NCBI RefSeq assembly: GCF_000702945.1
Contig: NZ_JNLE01000003.1
Location: 2,155,501-2,219,500 of the forward strand
Origin: Clostridium sp. KNHs205
GTDB lineage: Bacteria > Bacillota > Clostridia > Lachnospirales > Lachnospiraceae
Direction of reading: 5' to 3'
DNA: 64,000 nt
Shown here: in pieces, positions 45,856 to 56,021 of the stretch
Numbering within the stretch: the stretch's first letter is position 1
Layout: each line of letters opens with the position of its first letter
Notes under the pieces: generated by a model
Databases searched by the model: none
Told to the model about the DNA's origin: nothing
Seen by the model: only the letters and a program-made list of their open reading frames with translations
Position numbers and translations under genes: made by a program

Positions 45856-47913
45856 ATGGAAAAGAAAAGTATTAATAAAAGTATTTTAGGAGATTCGCTC
45901 AGGCAATCCTTTGCTAAACTTGCCCCCGGTATACAGGTAAAAAACCCGGTTATGCTGGTCGTTTATATCGGTGCAATTTTAACTACAGCATTATACGTTT
46001 TGTCCTTCGTTGGAATAAAGGATGAAAACAGCGGATACATTCTTGCGATTGCTCTAATCTTATGGTTCACGGTATTGTTTGCAAATTTTGCGGAAGCCAT
46101 TGCAGAAGGGCGCGGACGCGCCCAGGCAGATACCCTGCGCAAAGCGCGAAAGGATGTAAAAGCTAAAAAACTGAAAACTAAGAGTAATACAGATGACTAT
46201 ACCGAGGTACTTTCTGCCCAGCTTAAAAAGGGTGATGTTGTGATTGTTCGGGCAGGAGAGCAGATACCTATGGATGGTGAGGTCATTGATGGTGCGGCTT
46301 CTGTAGATGAGAGCGCAATTACGGGTGAATCCGCACCGGTAATCCGTGAATCGGGAGGTGATCGCAGCGCGGTTACGGGCGGCACCACACTGGTATCCGA
46401 CTGGCTTGTCATTGAAGTGACGGCGGAGGCCGGAGAAAGTTTTCTGGATAAAATGATTTCCATGGTGGAAGGCGCTTCCAGAAAAAAGACACCCAACGAA
46501 ATTGCTTTGCAAATTTTGCTGGTAACGCTAACGATCATCTTTGTAATTGTTACAGCAACGCTGCTTCCTTTTTCAAGCTTTGCAAGCAGTCAGGCAGGGG
46601 CAGGCTCAGCAATTTCCATTACAAATGTAATAGCTTTGCTGGTTTGTCTGGCACCTACAACAATCGGCGCACTTCTATCCTCCATCGGTATCGCCGGTAT
46701 GAGTCGCCTCAATCAGGCGAATGTGCTTGCTATGAGTGGCCGTGCAATTGAAGCAGCCGGAGATGTGGATGTGCTGCTACTGGATAAAACCGGTACCATC
46801 ACCCTTGGAAACCGTCAGGCAAGTGAGTTCCTTCCGGTAAAAGGCATAAAGGAACAGGAACTGGCAGATGCCGCACAGCTCTCCTCTTTGGCCGATGAAA
46901 CAGCCGAGGGTAGAAGCATCGTTGTTCTGGCAAAAGAAAAGTTTGGTATTCGAGGCCGCGAGCTTACGAAAATGAATGCCAGTTTCATAGAATTTACGGC
47001 AAAAACCAGAATGAGTGGTATTGATTACCAAGGCATACAGATTCGTAAAGGCGCCGCAGAAGCGGTAAAAGCTTTTGTACAGGACAATGGCGGAGAGTAT
47101 CCCGAGGAATGTGAGCAGATTGTAAGGCATGTGGCCGGAGCAGGCGGTACGCCTCTGGTAGTTGCAAAGAACAATCAGGTGCTGGGAGTTGTGTATTTAA
47201 AAGACATTGTAAAAAACGGTGTGAAAGAGCGTTTTGAAGACCTGCGTAAGATGGGTATCAAAACCATAATGATTACAGGCGACAATCCTATGACTGCTGC
47301 GGCAATTGCCGCAGAAGCGGGCGTAGATGATTTTCTTGCAGAAGCTACGCCGGAAGCAAAGCTTGAGCTGATACGTGACTACCAGGCAAAAGGGCACCTG
47401 GTAGCGATGACGGGTGACGGCACAAACGATGCACCTGCCCTGGCACAGGCGGATGTTGCCGTGGCGATGAACACTGGTACCCAGGCGGCTAAGGAAGCGG
47501 GTAACATGGTTGACCTGGATTCCAGCCCTACCAAGCTCATTGACATTGTGCGTATCGGCAAGCAGCTTCTGATGACACGTGGAGCGCTGACGACCTTTAG
47601 TGTGGCAAATGATGTTGCAAAATATTTTGCCATCATTCCGGTGCTGTTTTTTGGAATCTACCCGCAGCTGACAGCCTTAAATTTTATGGGACTTACCAGC
47701 TCAACGACAGCGATTCTATCCGCTATTATCTACAATGCGCTGATTATAATTGCACTGATTCCGTTGGCTCTAAAGGGTGTGAAATACCGTGAACTGCCTG
47801 CAGGAAAGCTGTTGGGACAGAATATGCTGATTTATGGCTTGGGTGGTATTGCAGCTCCTTTTATTGCAATCAAAGGAATTGATATGTTACTCACAGCCTG
47901 CGGAATTGTATAA
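45856..47913 (+). CDS. kdpB: Potassium-transporting ATPase subunit B (P-type ATPase)
   Basis: The catalytic subunit, 685 residues. Motifs in order: AITGESAPV (actuator TGES), [11 protein letters not shown] with the phosphorylated Asp310, and [21 protein letters not shown] (hinge). ATG at 45856 follows GGGGTGA; a GTG nine bases earlier is less likely. It hydrolyses ATP to drive K+ through KdpA. The serine in TGES is the site of inhibitory phosphorylation known in E. coli. Confidence 0.96.
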   Translation: MEKKSINKSILGDSLRQSFAKLAPGIQVKNPVMLVVYIGAILTTALYVLSFVGIKDENSGYILAIALILWFTVLFANFAEAIAEGRGRAQADTLRKARKDVKAKKLKTKSNTDDYTEVLSAQLKKGDVVIVRAGEQIPMDGEVIDGAASVDESAITGESAPVIRESGGDRSAVTGGTTLVSDWLVIEVTAEAGESFLDKMISMVEGASRKKTPNEIALQILLVTLTIIFVIVTATLLPFSSFASSQAGAGSAISITNVIALLVCLAPTTIGALLSSIGIAGMSRLNQANVLAMSGRAIEAAGDVDVLLLDKTGTITLGNRQASEFLPVKGIKEQELADAAQLSSLADETAEGRSIVVLAKEKFGIRGRELTKMNASFIEFTAKTRMSGIDYQGIQIRKGAAEAVKAFVQDNGGEYPEECEQIVRHVAGAGGTPLVVAKNNQVLGVVYLKDIVKNGVKERFEDLRKMGIKTIMITGDNPMTAAAIAAEAGVDDFLAEATPEAKLELIRDYQAKGHLVAMTGDGTNDAPALAQADVAVAMNTGTQAAKEAGNMVDLDSSPTKLIDIVRIGKQLLMTRGALTTFSVANDVAKYFAIIPVLFFGIYPQLTALNFMGLTSSTTAILSAIIYNALIIIALIPLALKGVKYRELPAGKLLGQNMLIYGLGGIAAPFIAIKGIDMLLTACGIV

Positions 47914-47923
47914 GGAGGATTAT

Positions 47924-48484
47924 ATGACGAAATCAATGAAAATACTACGACCAGCTGTTATGTGTTTCCTTATGATGACCATAATATGCGGCGTCATTTA
48001 TACGGCGGCTGTTACGGGAATTGCACAGCTTTTATTCCCAGGCCAGGCAAATGGAAGCACCATAACAGTTACGTTAAAAGATGGCACGCAAAAGGACTAT
48101 GGCTCCACACTGATCGCACAGGAATTTACAGGAGCCGGATACATGGTTGGAAGGCCGATGGGTGTAACAAATCTCTCATCGGTAAGTGAGGAACAAAAAG
48201 CGCTTGTACAGGAGCGCACTGACTGGCTGCATACCCTTGACCCGGATAACACGGCGGATATACCGATGGATCTGGTAACAGCCTCAGGAAGCGGCGTTGA
48301 CCCGAATATCACTCCGGAAGCAGCGGAGTATCAGGTGTCCCGTCTTGCAAGGGAACGTGGCATAAGCGAGGACGATGTCAGGGCAATTATCAGTAAATAT
48401 ACCACCGGTCGTTTTCTTGGAATATTCGGCGAGCCTTCTGTAAACGTCCTGAAGGTTAACTTGGCACTGGATGATTTGCTGTAA
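47924..48484 (+). CDS. kdpC: Potassium-transporting ATPase subunit C
   Basis: A protein of 186 residues with one N-terminal membrane helix (AVMCFLMMTIICGVIYTAAV) and an extracytoplasmic part with typical segments (GSGVDPNITPEAAEYQVSRL, RARGISEDDV-like RERGISEDDV, FGEPSVNVLKVNLALD). AAGGAGG precedes the ATG at 47924. KdpC assists assembly and ligand affinity of the pump. A hairpin after the stop may end the pump transcript. Confidence 0.96.
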   Translation: MTKSMKILRPAVMCFLMMTIICGVIYTAAVTGIAQLLFPGQANGSTITVTLKDGTQKDYGSTLIAQEFTGAGYMVGRPMGVTNLSSVSEEQKALVQERTDWLHTLDPDNTADIPMDLVTASGSGVDPNITPEAAEYQVSRLARERGISEDDVRAIISKYTTGRFLGIFGEPSVNVLKVNLALDDLL

Positions 48485-48507
48485 GCTGTAGAGCGGTTAA
48501 CCGATGT

Positions 48508-48534
48508 GAAGGTCATGCTTTTTGCATGACCTTC
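48508..48534 (+). terminator. Hairpin between kdpC and kdpD
   Basis: GAAGGTCATGC and GCATGACCTTC form a perfect 11-bp stem around TTTTT. It has no T-run, so it may reduce rather than stop transcription, or protect the kdpFABC transcript end. Confidence 0.6.
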
Positions 48535-48671
48535 CGGTGCGTTGAACGAGCCTGTCATCTCTATAAATGAAACAGCCTAAGGAAAAATGCGGATACCCGG
48601 AAAAGAATAGATATCATCAGCTTTCGGAGAAAGAATCACATGTACCAATAATCTATTATGGCAGGAATAAC

Positions 48672-48699
48672 TTGCTATAAATTATGGTAGTGGTATGAT
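48672..48699 (+). promoter_or_regulatory. Possible promoter for kdpD
   Basis: TTGCTA (48672-48677) and TATGAT (48694-48699) are 16 bases apart, just ahead of AGGAGGTGAGG at the kdpD start. The sensor operon can thus be expressed apart from the pump genes. Confidence 0.5.
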
Positions 48700-48726
48700 T
48701 GTTAAATAAAGAGGAGGTGAGGTAAA

Positions 48727-51420
48727 ATGAATGAATTTGATATACGTCCTGATCCCAACGCACTTCTGGTAGATATACAAACACAGCAGGATACTCATTT
48801 GGGAAAATTAAAAATTTTTTTCGGATATGCAGCCGGGGTAGGTAAAACTTATGCGATGCTAGATGACGCGCAGGAGCAGTACCGCATGGGGAAAGACATA
48901 TTGGTCGGTTACGTTGAGCCGCATACCCGACCGGAAACGTTACAGCTTTTACAGGGACTACCTTTCCTTGCACCCAAATCGGTATTTTACCGTAACATAG
49001 AGCTCAAGGAATTTGACTTGGATGGAGCACTAAACCGCAGACCGGAACTGATTTTGGTGGATGAGCTTGCACATACCAATGCAGAGGGCGTTCGAAATCT
49101 GAAGCGCTTTCAGGATATTGAGGAACTTTTAAATGCTGGTATTGATGTTTACACGACCGTAAATGTCCAGCATATCGAAAGTCTTAACGATGTAGTTGAA
49201 GGCATAACCGGTGTTCGGGTAAAAGAAACCGTACCCGACTATATCTTTGACAGAGCCGAAAAAGTGAAGCTGATTGATATCGAACCGGATGAATTGCTCA
49301 AGCGCTTCGAGAATGGGAAGATTTATAAGCCCGAACGGGCACAAACGGCTATGAATCATTTTTTTACGCGGGAGAACTTAAAGCTCCTGCGTGAAATTGC
49401 AATGCGAAAAGCTGCGGATAGAATCAGCAATGAAAATCAGAATGAGCGCCGCACGACCGAAAAAATGGCAAATACAAAAATGCTGGTTTGCATTGGTTCA
49501 TCCCCCTCCTCCGCCAAATGCATCAGGTGGACGGCAAGAGCCGCGGAAGCCTTTCATGCCCAATGGGTAGCGCTTTATGTTGAAAGCACCGATAGTGATC
49601 ATTTAACTCCCCAGCAGCAGAAAATACTTCGAGAAAATATGGATCTGTCAGAAAAGCTTGGAGCAGAAATTGTTTCGCTCACAGGCCATGAAATCGCCAT
49701 GTCTGTAGCTGAATACGCAAAACTATCCGGCATCACAAACATTGTAGTAGGCAAAAGCCGTAATAAGAAAACACTAAAAAATCTGTTTGAGATGGATTTT
49801 GAAGACAAGCTGATCTCTCTTATACCAAGCATAGAAGTCCATATAATACCTGGTGCCACCACTCGCAGGGATTATAAAAAACCACGCAGGACAATTTGGA
49901 AAGGAAAAGTGGAATTTTCATGGGTTGACTGTGAGAAAACAGCAGCATTGCTGGTGGCAGCCACTTTGATATCCCTTGGATTGCGTAGGGTGGGAATCGG
50001 CGACCAGAATATTATTATGACCTATATCCTTTCTGTGCTTGTTGTATCAAGGATTACAAAAGGCCATATATTTGGAATGATTGCTTCGGTTGCAAGCGTA
50101 TTGAGTTTCAATTTCTTTTTTACCGAACCCATGTATACGTTCAATGCGATTCAAGCGGGTTATCCTATTACCTTCCTCATTATGCTGCTGGTCGCCTTAA
50201 TTACAAGCACACTGACCGTAAGAATTAAGACCCAGGCTAAGCAGGCTGTTCAGAGAGAACGCCGTACGGAAGTTCTATATGAGATCAACAAAAAGCTTCT
50301 GGTTACCCGAGGACTTGAAAATATTATCTTACTGACCAATTCATATATTGTGAATTTATTTGAGCGTTCCGTTGTATTCTTTCCATCCGATCCTGAAACC
50401 GGTAACGATGGTAGTGTCATGCAGGCCGAAGGAGATACGGACGAAGCAGTCCTTAATTCCAAAGATGAAAAGGCTGTGGCACATTGGGTATTCATAAACC
50501 AAAAGCGTGCGGGAGCAGGAACAGATACCTTAATGGGTGCTTCTGGTTTTTATATGCCGGTTATATCACAAGGGAAGGTGCTGGCTGTTTTAGGGATTTC
50601 CTGCACAAATGGACCGTTAAGCCACGATACCCGCCAATTTTTACGCATGATTGCCTCTCAGGTGGCTATGGCACTGGAACGCCAGCATTTGTCTGATGAA
50701 CAGCGCAGTATCATTGTGGATGCGGAAAAAGAGAAAATGAGAAGCAATTTACTGCGGGCTATCGCCCATGATCTGCGCACACCTCTTGCCGGAATCCTGG
50801 GGGCCAGCTCAGCAATACGTGAAAATACAAAAAACTTGGATGAGTGTACTCGCGACAAGCTGAATGCAGATATTCAGGAAGAAGCTCAATGGCTGATACG
50901 GATGGTGGAAAATCTATTGTCGGTGACTCGTATTAATGAGGGGGAAACTAAGGTTAACAAGAACCCGGAGGCGGCTGAGGAGGTTGTGGCGGAGGCCGTA
51001 AGTCGCATCCGAAAAAGATTTCCGCACCACAAGATTGAGGTTTCTGTACCGGATGAGCTGCTAGAGGTGCCAATGGACGGTACCTTGATTGCACAGGTGC
51101 TCATTAACCTTCTCGAAAATGCAGTGAAGCATTCTGCCGACACCTCACCGGTTGATATTATATTAAAAAAAGGCGAAAATACAGCAACATTCGAGGTACT
51201 AGATCATGGGAAGGGAATTGCAGAAGAGGATTTCCCGTATCTTTTTACCAGCTATGTTCCAAACGGAACCAAAAGCTCAGACTCTTCCCGAGGGATGGGA
51301 ATTGGGCTGTCAATATGCATGACAATTATTAAAGCGCATAATGGAACAATGGAAGCCGATAATCGAAAAGAAGGCGGTGCAATATTTAAGTTCACACTGC
51401 CATTGGAAGGAAGTGAGTGA
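48727..51420 (+). CDS. kdpD: Sensor histidine kinase KdpD
   Basis: A full-length KdpD of 897 residues. The N-terminal KdpD domain has GYAAGVGKTYAM (Walker A, about 33-44) and LVDELAHTN; a universal-stress-like domain follows (about 240-370); four membrane helices (about 395-500, DUF4118); a GAF-like region; and the kinase core with AIAHDLRTPL (His681), NLLENAVKHS and GMGIGLSIC. It senses low K+ or turgor and phosphorylates KdpE. GAGGAGGTGAGG precedes the ATG. The end overlaps kdpE signals by a few bases. Confidence 0.95.
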   Translation: MNEFDIRPDPNALLVDIQTQQDTHLGKLKIFFGYAAGVGKTYAMLDDAQEQYRMGKDILVGYVEPHTRPETLQLLQGLPFLAPKSVFYRNIELKEFDLDGALNRRPELILVDELAHTNAEGVRNLKRFQDIEELLNAGIDVYTTVNVQHIESLNDVVEGITGVRVKETVPDYIFDRAEKVKLIDIEPDELLKRFENGKIYKPERAQTAMNHFFTRENLKLLREIAMRKAADRISNENQNERRTTEKMANTKMLVCIGSSPSSAKCIRWTARAAEAFHAQWVALYVESTDSDHLTPQQQKILRENMDLSEKLGAEIVSLTGHEIAMSVAEYAKLSGITNIVVGKSRNKKTLKNLFEMDFEDKLISLIPSIEVHIIPGATTRRDYKKPRRTIWKGKVEFSWVDCEKTAALLVAATLISLGLRRVGIGDQNIIMTYILSVLVVSRITKGHIFGMIASVASVLSFNFFFTEPMYTFNAIQAGYPITFLIMLLVALITSTLTVRIKTQAKQAVQRERRTEVLYEINKKLLVTRGLENIILLTNSYIVNLFERSVVFFPSDPETGNDGSVMQAEGDTDEAVLNSKDEKAVAHWVFINQKRAGAGTDTLMGASGFYMPVISQGKVLAVLGISCTNGPLSHDTRQFLRMIASQVAMALERQHLSDEQRSIIVDAEKEKMRSNLLRAIAHDLRTPLAGILGASSAIRENTKNLDECTRDKLNADIQEEAQWLIRMVENLLSVTRINEGETKVNKNPEAAEEVVAEAVSRIRKRFPHHKIEVSVPDELLEVPMDGTLIAQVLINLLENAVKHSADTSPVDIILKKGENTATFEVLDHGKGIAEEDFPYLFTSYVPNGTKSSDSSRGMGIGLSICMTIIKAHNGTMEADNRKEGGAIFKFTLPLEGSE

Positions 51421-51422
51421 CT

Positions 51423-52127
51423 ATGGTGAAACCAACCATTCTCGTCATCGAGGATGAGGAAGCAATCTGCAACTTTATAACAGCAATCCTGAACTCAAAC
51501 GGATATCAGGTCATCAAGACCGGTACCGGAAAAGAAGGACTTTCTATGGCCGCATCTTATTCGCCGGATGTTATTTTGCTGGATCTTGGACTGCCGGACA
51601 TTGATGGTGTGGAGATACTGAAAAGTATTCGTGAATGGTCGAAAATACCGGTTATTGTGGTATCAGCCCGCGGACACGAGCGGGAAAAGGTTGAGGCCCT
51701 CGACCTTGGAGCCGACGATTACATTGTAAAGCCTTTCGGCACCTCGGAGCTCTTGGCAAGAATCCGGACGGCCCTGCGGCACAGCCCTCAAAGCATGGGT
51801 GCGCAGACACTGGGTGAAGAGAAAACGACCATTGGTGAACTTCAGATAGATTATGAAAAGCGTTCGGTTTTTCTCACTGGAAAGGCAGTCCATCTGACAC
51901 CGGTTGAATATAAAATTATAGCGCTTTTATCAAAAAATGCCGGAAAGGTTCTGACCCATGATTATATCATGAAGGAAATATGGGGACTGTACGCCGGAGA
52001 TAGCCATACACTTCGTGTTAATATGGCAAATATACGCAGAAAGATTGAATCAAATCCCGGCTCACCTAAGTATATTTTGACGGAGATGGGAGTTGGATAC
52101 CGAATGGTAGAGGAGGTAGAAATATGA
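51423..52127 (+). CDS. kdpE: Response regulator KdpE
   Basis: An OmpR-family regulator of 234 residues. The receiver has VIEDEE, LLDLGLPDIDG with the phosphorylated Asp, VVSARG and DYIVKPFG; the C-terminal winged helix has HLTPVEYKIIALL and SPKYILTEMGVGYRM. ATG at 51423 follows GGAAGGAAGTGAG; a GTG at 51417 overlaps the kdpD stop. It activates kdpFABC when phosphorylated. Its stop overlaps the next gene start (ATGA). Confidence 0.94.
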   Translation: MVKPTILVIEDEEAICNFITAILNSNGYQVIKTGTGKEGLSMAASYSPDVILLDLGLPDIDGVEILKSIREWSKIPVIVVSARGHEREKVEALDLGADDYIVKPFGTSELLARIRTALRHSPQSMGAQTLGEEKTTIGELQIDYEKRSVFLTGKAVHLTPVEYKIIALLSKNAGKVLTHDYIMKEIWGLYAGDSHTLRVNMANIRRKIESNPGSPKYILTEMGVGYRMVEEVEI

Positions 52128-52708
52128 AGAGACTAATTTTGGTAACGTCCCCTCCGGCGAGTGGGAAAACGTATGTATCAAAACAGCTTGCAAAAAAGCT
52201 CATGCATGTTGTTTACTTAGATAAAGACACTTTGATTGTATTATCGAAACAAATTTTTGCAGTGGCGGGACAGGAATACAATAGAAGCTCTGACTTCTTT
52301 GAAAAAAACATACGGAACTATGAGTATGATGCTATTGTGGCGCTTGCCTTAGAAGCCTTGGATTATGATGATATCGTACTGATTAATGCGCCTTTTACAA
52401 GAGAAGTCCGGGATGAAAAGTATATGACTGATCTAAATGCAAAACTTGCATTAAAAAACACAAAGCTCACGGTTATATGGGTGCAGACAGATGTTGAAGT
52501 ATGCAGACAGCGAATGATTTCCAGAAACAGTGACCGTGATAAATGGAAGCTGGAACATTGGGATGAGTATATCTCGGGCATCAACTTTGAAATACCCCAT
52601 GAATTAAATGACCCAACCTGCAAAGACGATTTGCTGATTTTTGAGAATTCCTCGCAGCTGGAATTTGAAGAATCCTTGGACAGAATTATAAATATTATTG
52701 AGGAGTAA
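52124..52708 (+). CDS. P-loop kinase-like ATP-binding protein in the kdp operon
   Basis: A protein of 194 residues. LVTSPPASGKTYVSKQLA (about 5-22) is a P-loop of the GxxxxGK[ST] variant with PASGKT, as in zeta-toxin or shikimate-kinase-like small-molecule kinases; YLDKDTLIVLSKQIF follows and VIWVQTDVEVCRQRMISRNS is the lid region. The substrate is unknown. It overlaps kdpE and lies 22 bases before the second sensor kinase, so it is co-transcribed with potassium regulation genes, which is not usual. Confidence 0.78.
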   Translation: MKRLILVTSPPASGKTYVSKQLAKKLMHVVYLDKDTLIVLSKQIFAVAGQEYNRSSDFFEKNIRNYEYDAIVALALEALDYDDIVLINAPFTREVRDEKYMTDLNAKLALKNTKLTVIWVQTDVEVCRQRMISRNSDRDKWKLEHWDEYISGINFEIPHELNDPTCKDDLLIFENSSQLEFEESLDRIINIIEE

Positions 52709-52730
52709 TTTTTTGGGGGAAGTGAATACA

Positions 52731-54248
52731 ATGCCAGAAAAGATAAAGATAACGCTGAAGTGTGCCGTTTTGACGATATTGCTGCTTACAGGAGCCTCTG
52801 TGATAGGGTATTTATTTGATGATACAGGATTTCCGGAAACCAATATCGTTATCACATACCTTTTGGCGGTTCACATGATTGCATGGCTGACGGAGGGCTT
52901 CTTATGGGGGATTCTTTCCTCAATTGCTGCAACCTTTCTGTTTAATTATTTCTTTACTGAGCCGTATCTGACCTTCTCCGTCAATGACCCAAGCTACATG
53001 ATTACCTTTGTCATTATGACGATTGTCGCGCTAATCACAAGCACCATCGTTTCTCACGCAAAGAAAAGTGCATTGGATGCAAGACAAAAGGAAGCTGAAA
53101 CAAAGGCAGTATATAACCTGACCAATCATCTGACCGATGCAGACAATATGCAAGACATTGTAGGCTATGCTATTGATGAAATCAGTGAATATCTAGGTTG
53201 TCAGGCAGCATGCCTTTGTTTTCAGGAGAACGGAATGCCAGAGAACTTCTTTATACAGCACCGGGCAGATCATAGGCAGATACGCCGAGAAACTGAAGAT
53301 AAAGAAGAAATTAAAGGCAGGATAGAGCAGTTGAAAACGAGCTATAGTATGGGGGCTGAGTTTTATGACTGGCCGATTTATGGTCATGAAAAAAAGCTCG
53401 GTATTATACGAATTCCGCTTAAAACTGCGCAGACGATAGGTGCGGAGCAGATGCGTCTGCTGCGGTCCATGATTGAAAGTGTCGCTTTGGCAATGGACAG
53501 ACTGAGGGTCTCAGCGTTGCATAACCGTTCACGTGAAGAAACTATTCAAGAGAGGTATCGCGCAAATCTGCTGCGGGCTATCTCACATGATTTAAGAACT
53601 CCACTGTCGGGGATTATGGGTACTTCTGAGATGATAATGGATATGTCCAAGCAGGATGATCCCCGTTATGACTTAGCGTCCGCCATTCATAAGGATGCCG
53701 ATTGGCTGCATTCTCTTGTGGAAAATATCTTAAGCCTTACCAGATTACAGGAAGGTAAACTTATACTCAATAAACAACCGGAGGCTGTCGAAGAGGTCCT
53801 GGCCGTTGCCATTGAACGTATTTCCAAGCAATGGCCTAAATATGAAATTGATGTCAGTATGCCAAATGAACTCCTGATGATTCCCATGGATGCGAAGCTT
53901 ATCCGACAAGTACTGATTAATTTATTGGATAATGCGATTAAGCATACACCTCCAGATGGTGAAATTGGTATTTTGGTGGAGAAAAATGAAAACTTACATT
54001 TCGCTATTTTTAAAGTCATTGATAGTGGAAGCGGAATATCTCAAGAAGATTTGCCGCATATATTTCAAATGTTTTATACCTCCCATACACAGATTTCCGA
54101 TGCGAAGCATGGGATCGGCCTTGGGCTGACCATCTGCGATGCAATTATCAAGGCACATGGAGGAAATATTGAAGTTAAAAACCGGATCAACAGAACAGGA
54201 GCGGAATTTACATTTACGCTTCCTATGGAGGTGCAAATACATGAATAG
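52731..54248 (+). CDS. Second, short KdpD-like sensor kinase
   Basis: A protein of 505 residues. It lacks the KdpD ATP-binding and universal-stress domains but has the DUF4118 membrane region (LTILLLTGASVIGYLF, WGILSSIAATFLFNYFFTEP), a GAF-like part (about 130-260) and the kinase core with ISHDLRTPLSGI (His286), NLLDNAIKHT and GIGLGLTICDA. The membrane motif NYFFTEPYLTF matches NFFFTEPMYTF in KdpD. ATG 52731 follows GGGGGAAGTGA. It probably pairs with the next regulator. Confidence 0.9.
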   Translation: MPEKIKITLKCAVLTILLLTGASVIGYLFDDTGFPETNIVITYLLAVHMIAWLTEGFLWGILSSIAATFLFNYFFTEPYLTFSVNDPSYMITFVIMTIVALITSTIVSHAKKSALDARQKEAETKAVYNLTNHLTDADNMQDIVGYAIDEISEYLGCQAACLCFQENGMPENFFIQHRADHRQIRRETEDKEEIKGRIEQLKTSYSMGAEFYDWPIYGHEKKLGIIRIPLKTAQTIGAEQMRLLRSMIESVALAMDRLRVSALHNRSREETIQERYRANLLRAISHDLRTPLSGIMGTSEMIMDMSKQDDPRYDLASAIHKDADWLHSLVENILSLTRLQEGKLILNKQPEAVEEVLAVAIERISKQWPKYEIDVSMPNELLMIPMDAKLIRQVLINLLDNAIKHTPPDGEIGILVEKNENLHFAIFKVIDSGSGISQEDLPHIFQMFYTSHTQISDAKHGIGLGLTICDAIIKAHGGNIEVKNRINRTGAEFTFTLPMEVQIHE

Positions 54249-54939
54249 TTATCATAAAACAATCTTAGTGGTTGAAGATGATCCTCAGATTAGAAACTTT
54301 ATATGCTATTCATTAAAACAGGCGGAGTTTCGATACATTACAGCATATACGGCACAGGATGCGCTTGGTCATCTAATATCAGAGCAGATTGACATTATGC
54401 TCTTGGATCTTGGATTACCGGATTTCGACGGCATGGATGTAATCAAAAAAGTTCGGGAATGGTCTGAACTTCCTATTATTGTGGTTTCTGCCAGGGATCA
54501 GGATAGTGAAAAAGCAGCGGCTCTTGATTTAGGAGCGGACGATTACCTCACAAAGCCATTCTCTGCAACAGAACTGATGGCGCGTATTCGTGTAGCCGTA
54601 CGTCACTTGAATAAGCAGAGTAAAGAAAATCAGCAGAGTGCACTTACTGTGGGCGGGTTAAAAATTGAACTGGATAAGCATCTTGTTTATCTGGACAATA
54701 AAGAACTTCACGTCACACCAATGGAATACAGTTTATTAAGTCTATTGTTTAAAAACATTGGCAAAATTCTGACGACCAGTGCGATATTAAAAGAAATATG
54801 GGGCATCGGTTACGGAAATGATACGCAGGCTTTACGTGCATTAATGGCAGGGCTTCGGCGTAAAATCGAGAAAAATCCGGCAAAGCCGCGCTATATCATT
54901 ACTGAAATCGGAGTTGGTTATCGGCTTGTGGATGAGTGA
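54241..54939 (+). CDS. Second KdpE-like response regulator
   Basis: A protein of 232 residues in the OmpR/KdpE family: VVEDDPQ, LLDLGLPDFDGMD with the phosphorylated Asp, VVSARD, DYLTKPFSA, and a C-terminal winged helix (HVTPMEYSLLSLL, ITEIGVGYRLVDE). The start overlaps the kinase stop by 8 bases. It is clearly a paralogue of the KdpE three genes upstream. It may tune kdp expression to a second signal or control other genes. Confidence 0.9.
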   Translation: MNSYHKTILVVEDDPQIRNFICYSLKQAEFRYITAYTAQDALGHLISEQIDIMLLDLGLPDFDGMDVIKKVREWSELPIIVVSARDQDSEKAAALDLGADDYLTKPFSATELMARIRVAVRHLNKQSKENQQSALTVGGLKIELDKHLVYLDNKELHVTPMEYSLLSLLFKNIGKILTTSAILKEIWGIGYGNDTQALRALMAGLRRKIEKNPAKPRYIITEIGVGYRLVDE

Positions 54940-55010
54940 GCAGTTTTGTAGTTGGAGGTATTATATTTATAAAATTTTTTAAAAAATGTGGCTTGGAAGG
55001 GTGATACTTA

Positions 55011-55221
55011 TGCCAATGAGAAGAAGCAAATACGACGTTGTAATAAATTTGTTCTGCTTGTTGTTAACTGGGGTGGTGATGTTTGGAATACAGGCGTTAC
55101 TATTACTGAGGATAATAAAACACGTATATACCGCATACTAAAAAATATGATTGGTACTACCAAGTTGTTAGTTGTTGGTGTTTTTGTATTCTTGCTGGAA
55201 GAACTGATTGTTAGAAAATAA
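55011..55221 (+). pseudogene. DUF1648/SdpI-like membrane protein, internal deletion
   Basis: One frame starts MPMRRSKYDVVINLFCLLLT, the usual start of DUF1648 proteins; another frame ends with TEDNKTRIYRILKNMIGTTK and LLVVGVFVFL, the usual end of the same family. The middle is deleted and the frames do not match. GGGTGATA may have been the ribosome binding site. Confidence 0.6.
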
Positions 55222-55235
55222 GCATCGGATTATAT

Positions 55236-55276
55236 AAATAAATGACCATTTTGAAATTCAAAATGGTCATTTATTT
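55236..55276. terminator. Bidirectional terminator
   Basis: AAATAAATGACCATTTTGAA and its exact complement flank a single base. A/T runs on both sides allow use in both directions, between the kdp regulators (plus) and the ABC exporter operon (minus). Confidence 0.85.
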
Positions 55277-55307
55277 TGCATAATTTTAACTGTGAATAAA
55301 GGAATTC

Positions 55308-56021
55308 TTATATGATTTTTCGATTGAATTTCCGATACAGAAGCAAAATCCAGAGAAGTGAGGTTAGCAATGCTGGTATTAAGAAGACCAGATTACGTTC
55401 TATACAAAACTTAGCAATCCAAAAAGACGGAAGGGGCGAAAACAGATACTGTACTCCTGACGAAAGGAAGAAGGGTACGGGCAAACCTAGTATCAATAGC
55501 CCCGACAGTTTTGCCATAGCCATACCCTCCACCCGGTTATGGGAAAAAGTAAACAGTAAAAGCACCACAGCAACACTGGTCAGGCTTGTTAGCAGACAGG
55601 TAAGAAATACCATCCAAACCGGCCAAACCGTCAGGGAAAACCAGTGCATTAGTGCAGTAGATATAACAATAGCGATTACGGCCGGAAATGCTAGTCTGGA
55701 TAAGATATAGCCCTTTTTTCCCACAGGGGTTACTGCAAGATAGCCGGCTATGTTTTCATCATATTCGGTCAGCATCATCATCGCTGATGCGAAACAGAGC
55801 ATATAGGGTGTGACAAGAGCCAGCAGCAGATCAAACAGCAGATAGTATTCTGAGAGATTAGTTTCCTTCTGAAAATAGCTGTTCAATACATTATCAACCG
55901 CCGGGATACCGAACCGGATAAAAAACGCGCTAAAGATGGAAGCGCAGCACACGGCTGCAAGCATACTGTCGTTAAGTACCTGGCGAATGAACATAGAAAA
56001 AGATCGAAGCATAGGGTTCAT
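55308..56021 (-). CDS. ABC exporter permease, second subunit
   Basis: A protein of 237 residues with about six membrane helices (YYLLFDLLLALVTPYMLCFA, VWMVFLTCLLTSLTSVAVVL). The start at 56021 overlaps the stop of the first permease (ATGA) and has GGGAGG upstream. With the first permease and the ATPase it forms an ABC-2-type exporter similar to the fluoroquinolone exporter Rv2686c-2688c of mycobacteria. Substrate unknown. Confidence 0.82.
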   Translation of the reverse strand: MNPMLRSFSMFIRQVLNDSMLAAVCCASIFSAFFIRFGIPAVDNVLNSYFQKETNLSEYYLLFDLLLALVTPYMLCFASAMMMLTEYDENIAGYLAVTPVGKKGYILSRLAFPAVIAIVISTALMHWFSLTVWPVWMVFLTCLLTSLTSVAVVLLLFTFSHNRVEGMAMAKLSGLLILGLPVPFFLSSGVQYLFSPLPSFWIAKFCIERNLVFLIPALLTSLLWILLLYRKFNRKII

